NCBI RefSeq assembly: GCF_001613795.1
Contig: NZ_LPVZ01000007.1
Location: 1 to 45,148 of the forward strand
Length of the DNA: 45,148 nucleotides
Source: Thalassospira sp. MCCC 1A01148
Lineage (GTDB): Bacteria > Pseudomonadota > Alphaproteobacteria > Rhodospirillales > Thalassospiraceae
Direction of reading: 5' to 3'
The position numbers were made by a program, and so were the translations under genes. The notes below the pieces were generated by a model. That model saw only the letters and a program-made list of their open reading frames with translations, had not been told where the DNA came from and ran no database searches. Positions 25,710 through 33,094 of this stretch are shown here, in pieces (position 1 is the first letter of the stretch; each line of letters begins with the position of its first letter).

Positions 25710-25901
25710 CTATTCGTGAACGTGGCGGGTCCACTGCGTTCCGCAGCACCCGCAATACATCCGGTAGCGCCTTGGCCGAACCTGTTCGCCAAGGCGGACC
25801 GCCATCAAGGTCGCCGCATCATCGTTGCCGCATTGGCAACACGCCGCACCCTCGGCCCCATCCGGGTCAGACGCCTCCGCGTCAGCAGGATCAATCTGCA
25901 T
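25710..25901 (-). CDS. Small zinc-binding protein, function unknown
   Basis: The product is 63 aa from ATG 25901, with AAAGGGTGAG just upstream. It contains CCQCGN in the middle and MYCGCCGTQW near the C-terminus. Together they form a compact zinc ribbon with two CxxC-type knuckles. It stands between the tandem terminators and the candidate cos region, just before the terminase genes. Small zinc proteins in that position are common in phages, but I recognise no specific function. Confidence 0.55.
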   Translation of the reverse strand: MQIDPADAEASDPDGAEGAACCQCGNDDAATLMAVRLGEQVRPRRYRMYCGCCGTQWTRHVHE

Positions 25902-26003
25902 GGCTCACCCTTTCGATGCTGACGAGGACGGCGGTTCGCCGGTTGCCCCAGATACCAGCCACGCCCAACCGGTAAGCGGCGCTCCGCCGTCCACGTCAAC
26001 ACC

Positions 26004-26042
26004 CAAAAAGAACAGCCCGCCGCGATGGATGCGAACGGGCTG
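26004..26042 (-). terminator. Terminator-like hairpin, distal of three
   Basis: On the minus strand ACAGCCCG ... CGGGCTGT (8-bp arms, 15-base loop) is followed by TCTTTTT. It lies downstream of the 209-aa gene and before the late genes. Confidence 0.6.
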
Positions 26043-26171
26043 TCAGGTGCAAATCAGGGAGGGAGACAAAAACATCGTTACATGGGTCCAACCTTTCGAA
26101 CAGAGGTCCGCCTTGCTTCGTCCAACTACCGCCAGCACTTCCCGGGCTGGCACCCGATTCTGAAACGAGAA

Positions 26172-26196
26172 CGCCCCGCCAAAGTGAGGCAGGGCG
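26172..26196 (-). terminator. Hairpin, middle of three, weak terminator
   Basis: CGCCCTGCC/GGCGGGGCG arms around tcacttt on the minus strand, followed by TTCTCGTTT. The T-run is interrupted, so termination is less certain than at the flanking hairpins. Confidence 0.4.
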
Positions 26197-26217
26197 CGCG
26201 CAACAGAATTCGGGGCA

Positions 26218-26255
26218 AGAAAAAACGCCTGCCGGAAAGTTCCGATCAGGCGTTC
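26218..26255 (-). terminator. Terminator directly after the 209-aa gene
   Basis: On the minus strand AACGCCTG-N15-CAGGCGTT is followed by TTTTTCTT. It ends about 40 bases after the stop of the gene at 26295 and should stop leftward early transcription unless antiterminated. Confidence 0.7.
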
Positions 26256-26294
26256 TTTGGTTCGCTGCTAGGTTGTCAAATCCGCCTGCGTAAG

Positions 26295-26924
26295 TCAAGC
26301 CACTTTCTGATAGGCCAGCCCATTTCCATAACCCGAGATCACCCACGGATCTTTCGGCGGCATTTCCGTGGTCAGCTTCCATCGGGCCAAACCACCCTGT
26401 GCGGCCTCAACATCAAGCACCAATTGCTGCAGGAAATGAAGCGCCGCCCACCAGACCCGGTATTCACCGCGCGCCACCCGGACAATCTCGGGCAGCTTAC
26501 CCACCCGCTTGATCCGGCAGCTTTCCTTCACAAGGTTGCGGTGCTGATCCCGGGCAGGCTTTGGCTTGCCGGTGACCGGATCAACATCGGCAACAAACCG
26601 CAACACGCCGTCGACGACCCAATCCGGGCGATATCCCGCCTCGCCATAAGACCGGATCAAACACGCCCCCTCCGGGCTGGCGGCGCGAACCTCAAGCCAA
26701 GCGCCATAAACGATCGCGGCATCATCATGCATATCATACCCGCCCGAAAAGGCCGACCCGCCGCCAACCCGCTCGCCATAGCTGACCGTGGTGCGCTGCA
26801 ATTGCGACAGGATCGCGCCAATCCCCCGGTCACGCCCCGCCATGAGTGCGGCCTTTTGCTCCTCAAACGCCCAATTTACAAGCCCTTCGATCCCGATCGG
26901 TGTTCGCTGGTTTTTCTGATCCAT
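26295..26924 (-). CDS. Unrecognised 209-aa protein in late-regulator position
   Basis: The product is 209 aa and I do not recognise its family. It opens with helices rich in charged residues (GIEGLVNWAFEEQKAALMAGRDRGIGAILSQLQR), has a central GYRPDWVVDGVLRFV and ends with ALHFLQQLVLDVEAAQGG. No cysteines suggest a zinc finger apart from two single ones. It is the last early leftward gene, immediately before three hairpin terminators and the late operon. This is where lambda-type phages encode antiterminator Q (207 aa). A late-gene regulator is therefore a position-based guess. The origin-like array lies just upstream. Confidence 0.5.
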   Translation of the reverse strand: MDQKNQRTPIGIEGLVNWAFEEQKAALMAGRDRGIGAILSQLQRTTVSYGERVGGGSAFSGGYDMHDDAAIVYGAWLEVRAASPEGACLIRSYGEAGYRPDWVVDGVLRFVADVDPVTGKPKPARDQHRNLVKESCRIKRVGKLPEIVRVARGEYRVWWAALHFLQQLVLDVEAAQGGLARWKLTTEMPPKDPWVISGYGNGLAYQKVA

Positions 26925-26963
26925 TGCCTGCCTGCCTTTTGCTGCCGTCTTGCTGTCCTATGT

Positions 26964-27199
26964 TGTCCCCCGTAAATCTTCCCTGCGGGGGACAGGGATT
27001 TGATTATTTTATTGTTTAATTTCAGTAACTTATTTGTTTTGTCCTTAGTGTCCCTAGTGTCCTATGTAAATATTCCCGTGCAATAGGCGCGCCCGCGCAC
27101 GTACACGGGGGATTTGCCCGGGACACTAGGGACACTAGGGACACCCTTAGAGAACCGGCGCGTCGCGCTGTCCCCCGTTGCCGATTTTCACGGGGGACA
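26964..27199. repeat. Symmetric inverted-repeat array with AT-rich stretch, origin-like
   Basis: Two copies of TGTCCCCCG-N13-CGGGGGACA (26964-26994 and 27169-27199) flank the array. Inside lie tandem 9-mers TAGTGTCCC/TAGTGTCCT (27046-27063) and, inverted, GGGACACTA twice (27120-27137). An inner pair CCCGTG (27075-27080) / CACGGG (27104-27109) lies at the centre. A 40-base AT-rich run (26998-27040) lies beside the left repeats. No gene fits here. Iteron-like repeats beside an AT-rich segment next to a helicase gene are typical of replication origins. A multi-site operator is the alternative. Confidence 0.6.
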
Positions 27200-27265
27200 A
27201 CCCGGGACAAAGCCCCGGACGGACCACCGGTGCGGGCAAAAATCGGGAATGATTTCAGGGAAAGA

Positions 27266-28735
27266 TCACAGGTCATCCGGGCCGATCTCCTCATCAAATT
27301 CGACCTCGGACCAATCGATCGGCGTGCGGATCATTTCCGCGAATGCCTCGCGGCACGCCTCAAGCTTGGGCATGTGATAGACGTATTTGCGATTGCCGCT
27401 GATCCGCTTGCGCCCCTTCTCGACCCCCGGGACCAGCTTGTTGATCGTGCGACCAAACATTTCCTCGGTCAGCGGGAAGCGACGACCGCGCGCCGTGACC
27501 CATGCCAGATAGTTCGCATAGGCATCCTCGACCGCGACATAGTCCGACCACATGGCCGAACCGCCGCCCTCGCTGTTGTATTGAACAAACCCGCGCCGCA
27601 GGCAGTTGAGCCACCACGACTCCTCTGGCGACAAACTGGCCAGCTTCTGATCGGCCAACGCCGCCGTTTTCGGGATGTCATTCAGGTTGACGCTATCGAG
27701 GTCGAAACTGAGCAAATAGCCAAGCAGCGCCTCATATCCGCCCGCCTCAAGCTGGTCGTGCATATCGGCAAAATACTGGCGGTTTTGCTGCGCTGCGTTC
27801 TGGACATCAAAGACCGCGAACCGGCGCTCGTCATGGCCTGCCGGCACAACCCATTCGTTGTTGGATGTCACCAGCAGATGGACATAGTTCTTGACCCGGA
27901 AGGGATCGACGCCCTTGCGCTCGATCATGTGATAGTCGGATGTCACAAGCCCCTTGAGCCGCCCCTCGGAGTGCTTGTCACCAGCCCAGAAACCTTCATC
28001 GGCCTGCAGCAACAATGTCGAGGCCAGGTGCGCGTTAAAGTTCCCGACCACATAGCGCGGATCATCGACCAGCGCATAGTGATCCTCGATCAGCTTGCCG
28101 ATCGTCTTGCCGAAAACAGTCTTGCCGCTGCCCTGCCCGCCGCGCAACACGATCGCGATTCCGATACGGTCCGTCGGCTTCTGGAGCATATGCGCCGCCC
28201 ACCCCATGATGAACTTGAAATGCGCCTCATCCCCGCCTGCGATATTGGTCCGGACATGATCAAGAAAGATCGAACATTTCTGTTCGCTATCCTCATAATC
28301 CGCGACCATGCTGAAACCGCGCCAAAGGTTATAATAGCCCGATGGCGGCATGCCGCCCGGGGCAAATGACACCCCGCGATACTGGCGACGGATCGGGTCC
28401 TTGAACCAGATTTTCGACCACGAAACGCTCTTGTCGCTTGCAAGCCGCTGCTCTTGGTTGGCAAACCACGCGTGGAAAGCATCAACCGGCATGAAGTTGA
28501 GCCGCTCCTCGACCGGACAATCGCCGCGCTTGAAGTTTTCCTCAAGGATCAGCGGACGCCCGCCCATCATCACCAGCGCGTAATATTCGTTCATCGCATC
28601 GGCGTCATAGGCAACGTCCCCCGGATCGACGCGCTGGCCATCCATCCCGAATATTTCGGCCCCTTCGATAAGCTGCTTGGCGGCGTGAAACCCTGCCAGA
28701 TCGGCCTGCGGGTCGTTGTTCTCGTTCTCAGCCAT
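27266..28735 (-). CDS. Phage replication helicase/primase-like protein (VapE/DUF5906 type)
   Basis: The product is 489 aa. The ATPase core has Walker A GGQGSGKT (199-206), an acidic DE in LLLQADEGFW (about 246) and an SF3-type sensor LLVTSNNEWVVPAGHDERRFAVFD (about 287-310). This matches the D5/VapE/DUF5906 helicase-type proteins of phages. The C-terminus (MFGRTINKLVPGVEKGRKRISGNRKYVY) resembles a winged helix. It probably unwinds DNA at the origin together with the CHC2 primase encoded upstream. The origin-like array lies just downstream of the gene. Confidence 0.85.
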   Translation of the reverse strand: MAENENNDPQADLAGFHAAKQLIEGAEIFGMDGQRVDPGDVAYDADAMNEYYALVMMGGRPLILEENFKRGDCPVEERLNFMPVDAFHAWFANQEQRLASDKSVSWSKIWFKDPIRRQYRGVSFAPGGMPPSGYYNLWRGFSMVADYEDSEQKCSIFLDHVRTNIAGGDEAHFKFIMGWAAHMLQKPTDRIGIAIVLRGGQGSGKTVFGKTIGKLIEDHYALVDDPRYVVGNFNAHLASTLLLQADEGFWAGDKHSEGRLKGLVTSDYHMIERKGVDPFRVKNYVHLLVTSNNEWVVPAGHDERRFAVFDVQNAAQQNRQYFADMHDQLEAGGYEALLGYLLSFDLDSVNLNDIPKTAALADQKLASLSPEESWWLNCLRRGFVQYNSEGGGSAMWSDYVAVEDAYANYLAWVTARGRRFPLTEEMFGRTINKLVPGVEKGRKRISGNRKYVYHMPKLEACREAFAEMIRTPIDWSEVEFDEEIGPDDL

Positions 28736-28737
28736 CG

Positions 28738-28950
28738 CTACAACAGTTTCCCCTGTTTTGGTTTACGCTGATCGGCGGGCAACGGGCCGATCGGTTCAAT
28801 TTCTTGCTCTTGGCCTGCAGCAATCCGCTTGTAGCGGAAGAACTCAGGCGGGATATGTGTCCGGCACCAGCGCCCGTGATTGACCATGATGTGCGTCCCG
28901 GCGCGCTTGCAGCCTTTGTGATCACATGGCATTACGCTTGAAGGTTGCAT
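28738..28950 (-). CDS. Small zinc-finger-like phage protein
   Basis: The product is 70 aa from ATG 28950, with GGAGG at good distance. It contains CDHKGC (residues 9-14) and NHGRWCRTH (about 24-32), a C...C...H...C..H cluster suited to one zinc ion, then a basic/proline C-terminus. It ends 2 bases before the helicase gene, so the two are coupled. Small zinc proteins in this position accompany phage helicases; its function is unknown. Confidence 0.65.
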   Translation of the reverse strand: MQPSSVMPCDHKGCKRAGTHIMVNHGRWCRTHIPPEFFRYKRIAAGQEQEIEPIGPLPADQRKPKQGKLL

Positions 28951-28997
28951 TATGCTAACCTCCGCAATGTCTTGGGGGTTTCGGGAGTTAAAGTACC

Positions 28998-29717
28998 GTG
29001 AGCGACAAACCGGTTTACATCATCGCCGCAATGGGGGCTGGTAGTGCGGTCGGGTTTCCATTTGGGCTCATCGCGGCAACATACGTATTGCCAATAGCCG
29101 TCGGTGATGGATGGGCAACCATTGTCGGTGCACTTCTTGGCGCGGCCATGACATCCGCTGCGGCACTTTATGTTGTCCACAGGCAAGACAAACTTAGTCG
29201 TAAAGCCAAGCGCGAAGAACAATTCCACAACATTCTTGATGCTATCGAATGGCTTGAAGACATCTTCACCGATTACGAAGAGGTTCATTCCACTGATTAC
29301 TGGCAGAATCTTTCTCAAACAGATGGAATTATGAGAGATGGCAGCAAAGAACTGCTTGGCTACGCGAGCAAATGCAAACGCCAAATCCAATATCTGGCCA
29401 TAGACCTGAGCAGTGTTCTGGAGGAGCTCACGGAACTCACGTTGCCAGATAGCATTCCAATAACTATTCGCCGGATCTTCAAAGACAGCCTCAAACCGGT
29501 TCGCTTGATAATCAACGACTGGGAGACCCTTAAACCGCTCACGCTCGTCAAAGAGGAAAGCTACCATAGATTTTTCAACACGACGTACGATATTGCGGTT
29601 TCGATCATCCCGGCTGAGATTTGGGAATTCAGAATGCAGACCAAGTTTCTGCGAGCGGAAATACTTCGATTGATTGAGCAATCCCCACTGGAACCAACCT
29701 CCCGCCCCAGGTCGTAG
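28998..29717 (+). CDS. Plus-strand membrane protein 1 (moron family member)
   Basis: The product from GTG 28998 is 239 aa. Two membrane segments are likely: VYIIAAMGAGSAVGFPFGLIAATYV (about 6-30) and WATIVGALLGAAMTSAAALYVV (39-60). A basic turn (HRQDKLSRKAKREE) and a helical cytoplasmic domain of about 170 residues follow. GGGAG precedes the start. The gene is alone on the plus strand between minus-strand early genes, so it must have its own promoter. The W-x-x-h-h-x-G core of the second segment recurs in three neighbours (29916, 31267, 33095). No family is known to me. Superinfection exclusion or another lysogenic role is a reasonable guess. Confidence 0.65.
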   Translation: MSDKPVYIIAAMGAGSAVGFPFGLIAATYVLPIAVGDGWATIVGALLGAAMTSAAALYVVHRQDKLSRKAKREEQFHNILDAIEWLEDIFTDYEEVHSTDYWQNLSQTDGIMRDGSKELLGYASKCKRQIQYLAIDLSSVLEELTELTLPDSIPITIRRIFKDSLKPVRLIINDWETLKPLTLVKEESYHRFFNTTYDIAVSIIPAEIWEFRMQTKFLRAEILRLIEQSPLEPTSRPRS

Positions 29718-29915
29718 CGACGCTGATTTCCGTTTACGCATTTCCACGCCCTTCCATCGTTGTGGTGAAGGAAGGAGCCTTGCACGGACGACAAAGGGCA
29801 ATGTGCCGATACATGCGAAAATTTCGCTTAAACGCGCACGTTCGCCGATTTCTTTTGACCCAAGCACAACCCCAAAGGCATGATCGACAAAAGCACACAA
29901 CCAGAGAAATGACCC
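29718..29915. other. Intergenic stretch between plus-strand genes 1 and 2
   Basis: The 198 bases hold no supported gene. Short open frames present on both strands lack ribosome binding sites and typical composition. A promoter-like pair for the next gene lies at 29855-29884. Confidence 0.5.
29855..29884 (+). promoter_or_regulatory. Candidate sigma-70 promoter of plus-strand gene 2
   Basis: TTGACC (29855-29860), an 18-base spacer and CATGAT (29879-29884), 32 bases before the TTG start at 29916. Both hexamers deviate from consensus at one or two positions. Confidence 0.3.
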
Positions 29916-30509
29916 TTGAGATACCTCAGCATAAGGAAGGCAATCATTGGCGCGAGCATCGCATTTTTCGCAGGACCATTCATCTTTATGATGATCGACA
30001 GTGCATGCAGCCCCGTCAGCAATGAGATTTGCCGACAGTGGCTCGCGTTTAGCTGGGAAACGGTTCTGGCGGGCGGATTGGGACTTGTCGGCGGTTGGCT
30101 TGCCTTCAAAGGCGCTACAATCGACGGGCGCGTTCACAGGGAAGGCACAAGAATCCTTTTCCGTGAGCAAACACTGACCGAGTGCAGTTTTTTCGTGCCC
30201 ACGGACAAGGATGGAGAACCATCCGAAACAGGAACAAGCATATACGAAAGTAAAGCTCTCGACGACAACTTCGATGACAGTGTGAAGTATTGCGCCGACT
30301 TGTTGACAATATCCCTCCCCGATATCCCGCCCGAAATCGCGAACAAAGAACTCGCAAAGTATCGCGCGGCAGTGATTGAATCTGCCCTCGCAGTTTCGGG
30401 GGATGCAGCGGAAAACAAGATCACCGAAGCGAATATGAGAACGCTCAAAGGACGTATCCTTGGATACTTGGAGACCATTGACAACTTGAAGGACCCGCTC
30501 GGACATTAG
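29916..30509 (+). CDS. Plus-strand membrane protein 2 (moron family member)
   Basis: The product is 197 aa. It begins with TTG at 29916 and has a positively charged N-terminus (RYLSIRK). Membrane segments are AIIGASIAFFAGPFIFMMI (about 9-27) and SWETVLAGGLGLVGGWLAF (46-64). The second is very close to the segment in the gene at 31267. The remainder is soluble and helical, acidic near the middle. The stop at 30507-30509 overlaps the convergent methyltransferase stop. The start codon is uncertain because no ATG lies in this frame nearby; AGAGAA lies upstream. Confidence 0.65.
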   Translation: MRYLSIRKAIIGASIAFFAGPFIFMMIDSACSPVSNEICRQWLAFSWETVLAGGLGLVGGWLAFKGATIDGRVHREGTRILFREQTLTECSFFVPTDKDGEPSETGTSIYESKALDDNFDDSVKYCADLLTISLPDIPPEIANKELAKYRAAVIESALAVSGDAAENKITEANMRTLKGRILGYLETIDNLKDPLGH

Positions 30510-31183
30510 AGTAAGCTCTCCTGACTTGCGGCTTGCGCAACCAGCGTCGACTGATCGGTTGGCGTCACGCGCTCGGGCACAAACAGGTCAAGGTTATCCA
30601 ACTTTGGCTTGGACAGTGTGTCCCAGATCGTGCGGCCATTGAAATCGCGCTCGAACCCAAACCATGCGCAATTGAGCGCAGGGCTTCCAAGGCCTAGGCT
30701 ATCGATGCGCCATGACAGTTCGAGCTTGTATTTCGGGCGAATGCGCTGCTTGAAACCGGTGCGGCTGGCAGCTTGGTAATAATCGGTTTTCAGCAGCATC
30801 CAGACTTCTTCCAGATGCAGGCGCATGGCGTGTTCGATAAACGCCTGCGCCAGCGTGAAAGGCGGGTTGGTGACAGCCTTCGCCGCGCGACGACGGTGCG
30901 TGGCGAGAAAATCAACCCCACCCTCGCCATAGCCGCGATCAATCAGATCCGTGCCAATAACTTTGCAGCCGTGATGCTCAAGAACCCGGGCCAAGCGACC
31001 ATCGCCGCAAGCACATTCCCAGATTTTCTGCCCTGCAAGGTGCGGCATGGCGCGAATAAGGGCCTCGGTTGCTTCTGGCGGCGTTGGGTAAAACTGGTTT
31101 TCGTCAGGGCGCTCCCAATCAACCTCGCCAGAACGCCCGCCGAGCATCATCGCGCCTTTGTTGGTCTTGCGGTTTGCCACCAT
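30506..31183 (-). CDS. DNA adenine methyltransferase, NPPF type
   Basis: The product from ATG 31183 is 225 aa. AAGGGGG lies 8 bases upstream; the further upstream in-frame start at 31222 has no such site. It contains the SAM-binding WECACGDGRLARVLEHHG (about 54-71) and the catalytic VTNPPF (about 103-108), which mark an amino-methyltransferase of gamma/Dam-like order. It lies in the leftward early operon between helicase and primase. It could protect replicating phage DNA from restriction. Specificity cannot be deduced. Confidence 0.85.
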   Translation of the reverse strand: MVANRKTNKGAMMLGGRSGEVDWERPDENQFYPTPPEATEALIRAMPHLAGQKIWECACGDGRLARVLEHHGCKVIGTDLIDRGYGEGGVDFLATHRRRAAKAVTNPPFTLAQAFIEHAMRLHLEEVWMLLKTDYYQAASRTGFKQRIRPKYKLELSWRIDSLGLGSPALNCAWFGFERDFNGRTIWDTLSKPKLDNLDLFVPERVTPTDQSTLVAQAASQESLL

Positions 31184-31205
31184 CACGCTACCCCCTTGAG
31201 ATAGG

Positions 31206-31234
31206 TTGACGTTATCAGGCACCCCACCAACAAT
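31206..31234 (+). promoter_or_regulatory. Candidate sigma-70 promoter of plus-strand gene 3
   Basis: TTGACG (31206-31211), a 17-base spacer and AACAAT (31229-31234), 33 bases before the ATG of the gene at 31267. This is the best promoter match among the four plus-strand genes. Confidence 0.4.
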
Positions 31235-31266
31235 GCCCCGATCAGGGAAGCATGGGGAATTGAGAA

Positions 31267-31842
31267 ATGCGCAAGTTTGAAGACTGGTTCAATAGCATTC
31301 CGCTGACAGGAACGGTTGCAACAGCCTTTCTTACGGGCACGCTCTATGGGCGCGAGTTTGACATCAGTTGGGAAACGCTTGCCGCTGGATTCCTTGGCCT
31401 TACCGGTGGCTGGCTCGCCTATAAAGCCGCGACAGACCACAGAAGAGCGACCGAGAACCGAAACGAGTATATCTTCAGAGCAAGGCACCTCCCCGATCTC
31501 CACCGAGCAAGAGAACTGCTGGAGCGACACAGACCTCTTGGCCAAAATTTCCCAATGCTGGTGATTGGGGACTACAACCCCAATGGAATCATCGAACTCC
31601 TTGACGGGGCAGCATGCTTTGACAAGCCACTTCCAGCGAGACTTGCAAACGAAATTGAAAGTTTGTGCCTTGCTCTCCCAGCATTCAAAACCAGTCTGGA
31701 TGGCACTTCGACTAAACCTCACAACTCCGGGGCCACAAGCGTAGAGATCAAGGATACCGCTTCTATGGTTCGCTCTTTCTGGCGCCTCAAGGGAGCGACA
31801 GACGAGCTCATTCAAAACATAACGTTTGACGCATTGCGCTAA
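31267..31842 (+). CDS. Plus-strand membrane protein 3 (moron family member)
   Basis: The product is 191 aa. A weakly hydrophobic N-terminus (PLTGTVATAFLTGTLYG, 12-28) is followed by SWETLAAGFLGLTGGWLAY (34-52). This segment matches gene 2 (SWETVLAGGLGLVGGWLAF) at most positions. A cytoplasmic part of about 135 residues follows, rich in Arg and Leu (ARHLPDLHRARELLERH). The start has GGGGA upstream and a promoter-like pair at 31206-31234. It is convergent with the primase gene, the stops being 9 bases apart. The function is unknown, but the shared segment ties it to the other three genes. Confidence 0.7.
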   Translation: MRKFEDWFNSIPLTGTVATAFLTGTLYGREFDISWETLAAGFLGLTGGWLAYKAATDHRRATENRNEYIFRARHLPDLHRARELLERHRPLGQNFPMLVIGDYNPNGIIELLDGAACFDKPLPARLANEIESLCLALPAFKTSLDGTSTKPHNSGATSVEIKDTASMVRSFWRLKGATDELIQNITFDALR

Positions 31843-31850
31843 CCTTGACA

Positions 31851-33008
31851 TCACGCCGCCCCCAAAATCATCGAGTTGAAATCAGTACCTGGCTTTGACA
31901 TGGCGATGCGGCCAACCCGGCCCTCCGCCGCAGCACGGCGGCAACCGCGCTCAAGCTTCGCCTTGAGCATATGGATGTCTTTGGTGTCGCCATCGCCCAG
32001 AAAGATCCGCTCATGGCATTCGCGCGGCCAGATCATGCCCGGGCGGGCCATATCGGGCACCACCGTCGGCAGCTTTTTGCGACCATCAAGCGGATGATAT
32101 TCGCCCTTGGCGTCCATCAGACCGGCACCAACAAGGTTATCAAGCGAATAGGAACACCAGCCAGAAAGGCCGGACGCCATCATGCCGGAATAGGTCGTTT
32201 CCAACCCCTCCCCGCCGACCATCTTGAAGGCAGGCTTTCCAAGGCGGATCGCCGCCTTGGACGGATCGCCCATCACGCGTTTGGTGTTGAGTTCCCGGCT
32301 ATCATCGGGCGCATAAAGCTTGAGCCGCCCCTTGGGCCGGTTAAGGTCGATGCAGGTCACATGACAGGCGGCAAAGCGATCATCGCTATATTGCATCACG
32401 CTCAGCAATGCCGGACCGGTCCAGATCGCCTCGGATTTCTTGGCATCGCGGGCGCGGTACCAGAACTCATAATCAGGCACGAACCGATGCACCCCGTTAT
32501 GCAGGAAGAGATCGCGATCAATCCCGCGATAATTCGCAAGGTATTCCTCGGCCTCGGTATCCGCGATTGGAAGCCCCCGCTGCCAAAGCGCATGACCGCG
32601 CTTGCGACGCTTTTCGGTTTCCGAGACACGGTCCTTTTCATCGGCCCGACTGGCGATCTTGGGCTTGGGCTTGTGCGCAGGCTTTTCGGCCCGCCCGACA
32701 TATTCGGTCAGGTCAATACCGGCCTTCCATGCCAGATCCTTGAGCGCCTCGATAAATGTCTGGCCATAGACGCGCATCTGATAGCCGATCGGCTTTTCAT
32801 GCGCGCCGCAGCCAAAGCAATGCGCGAACCCCTTGTCAGGGCGAACCGTAAAGGATGGCGTGCGCTCGGAATGGAACGGACAAAGCCCCATCCATTCACG
32901 CCCCGACTTCGCCAGCTTGACACCGGATTTATCGACCAGCTCGACCAGATCGGTTCGCGCGTTAACATCATCGATCGCTGATTGCGGGATTGGGTTGCGA
33001 TGGGTCAT
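31851..33008 (-). CDS. DNA primase with CHC2 zinc finger and toprim domain
   Basis: The product is 385 aa. The zinc finger is C43-x2-H46-x17-C64-x2-C67 (CPFHSERTPSFTV...HCFGC). The toprim-like catalytic part carries GGEGLETTYSGM and, further on, LGDGDTKDIHMLKAKLE, the acidic residues that coordinate metal. A short linker rich in Lys and Arg (AHKPKPKIASRADEKDRV) separates the domains. It should prime replication together with the helicase at 27266. The gene is shorter than bacterial DnaG and lacks its C-terminal helicase-interaction region, as usual in phages. Confidence 0.9.
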   Translation of the reverse strand: MTHRNPIPQSAIDDVNARTDLVELVDKSGVKLAKSGREWMGLCPFHSERTPSFTVRPDKGFAHCFGCGAHEKPIGYQMRVYGQTFIEALKDLAWKAGIDLTEYVGRAEKPAHKPKPKIASRADEKDRVSETEKRRKRGHALWQRGLPIADTEAEEYLANYRGIDRDLFLHNGVHRFVPDYEFWYRARDAKKSEAIWTGPALLSVMQYSDDRFAACHVTCIDLNRPKGRLKLYAPDDSRELNTKRVMGDPSKAAIRLGKPAFKMVGGEGLETTYSGMMASGLSGWCSYSLDNLVGAGLMDAKGEYHPLDGRKKLPTVVPDMARPGMIWPRECHERIFLGDGDTKDIHMLKAKLERGCRRAAAEGRVGRIAMSKPGTDFNSMILGAA

Positions 33009-33031
33009 GATAGCCCCACCAGCTCAACAGG

Positions 33032-33061
33032 TTGCCAAAGCCAGAAAGACAACGATAGATA
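33032..33061 (+). promoter_or_regulatory. Candidate sigma-70 promoter of plus-strand gene 4
   Basis: TTGCCA (33032-33037), an 18-base spacer and TAGATA (33056-33061), followed by AGAGGGGG and the ATG at 33095. Confidence 0.35.
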
Positions 33062-33094
33062 GAACGGCTGATCAATTAAGAGGGGGCCTACAAA

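Noticed and set aside
26025..26975. 316-aa plus-strand frame over the terminator region
   Set aside because: It runs through three minus-strand terminators and opposite the 209-aa gene; composition (Arg, Pro, His) is that of a shadow frame.
27230..28369. 379-aa plus-strand frame opposite the helicase
   Set aside because: The helicase on the minus strand has Walker A, an acidic Walker B-like motif and SF3 sensor motifs; the plus frame is a complement-strand artefact.
28950..30506. 518-aa minus-strand open frame
   Set aside because: It is the mirror of the plus-strand genes at 28998 and 29916. Its translation is rich in Cys, Phe and Arg without domains, whereas the plus-strand products have membrane segments and start signals.
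31183..31854. 223-aa minus-strand open frame
   Set aside because: Antisense of the gene at 31267. The conserved WETLAAG segment on the plus strand shows the true coding strand.
31971..32981. 336-aa plus-strand frame opposite the primase
   Set aside because: The CHC2 zinc finger and toprim residues are on the minus strand; the plus frame shows no domains.
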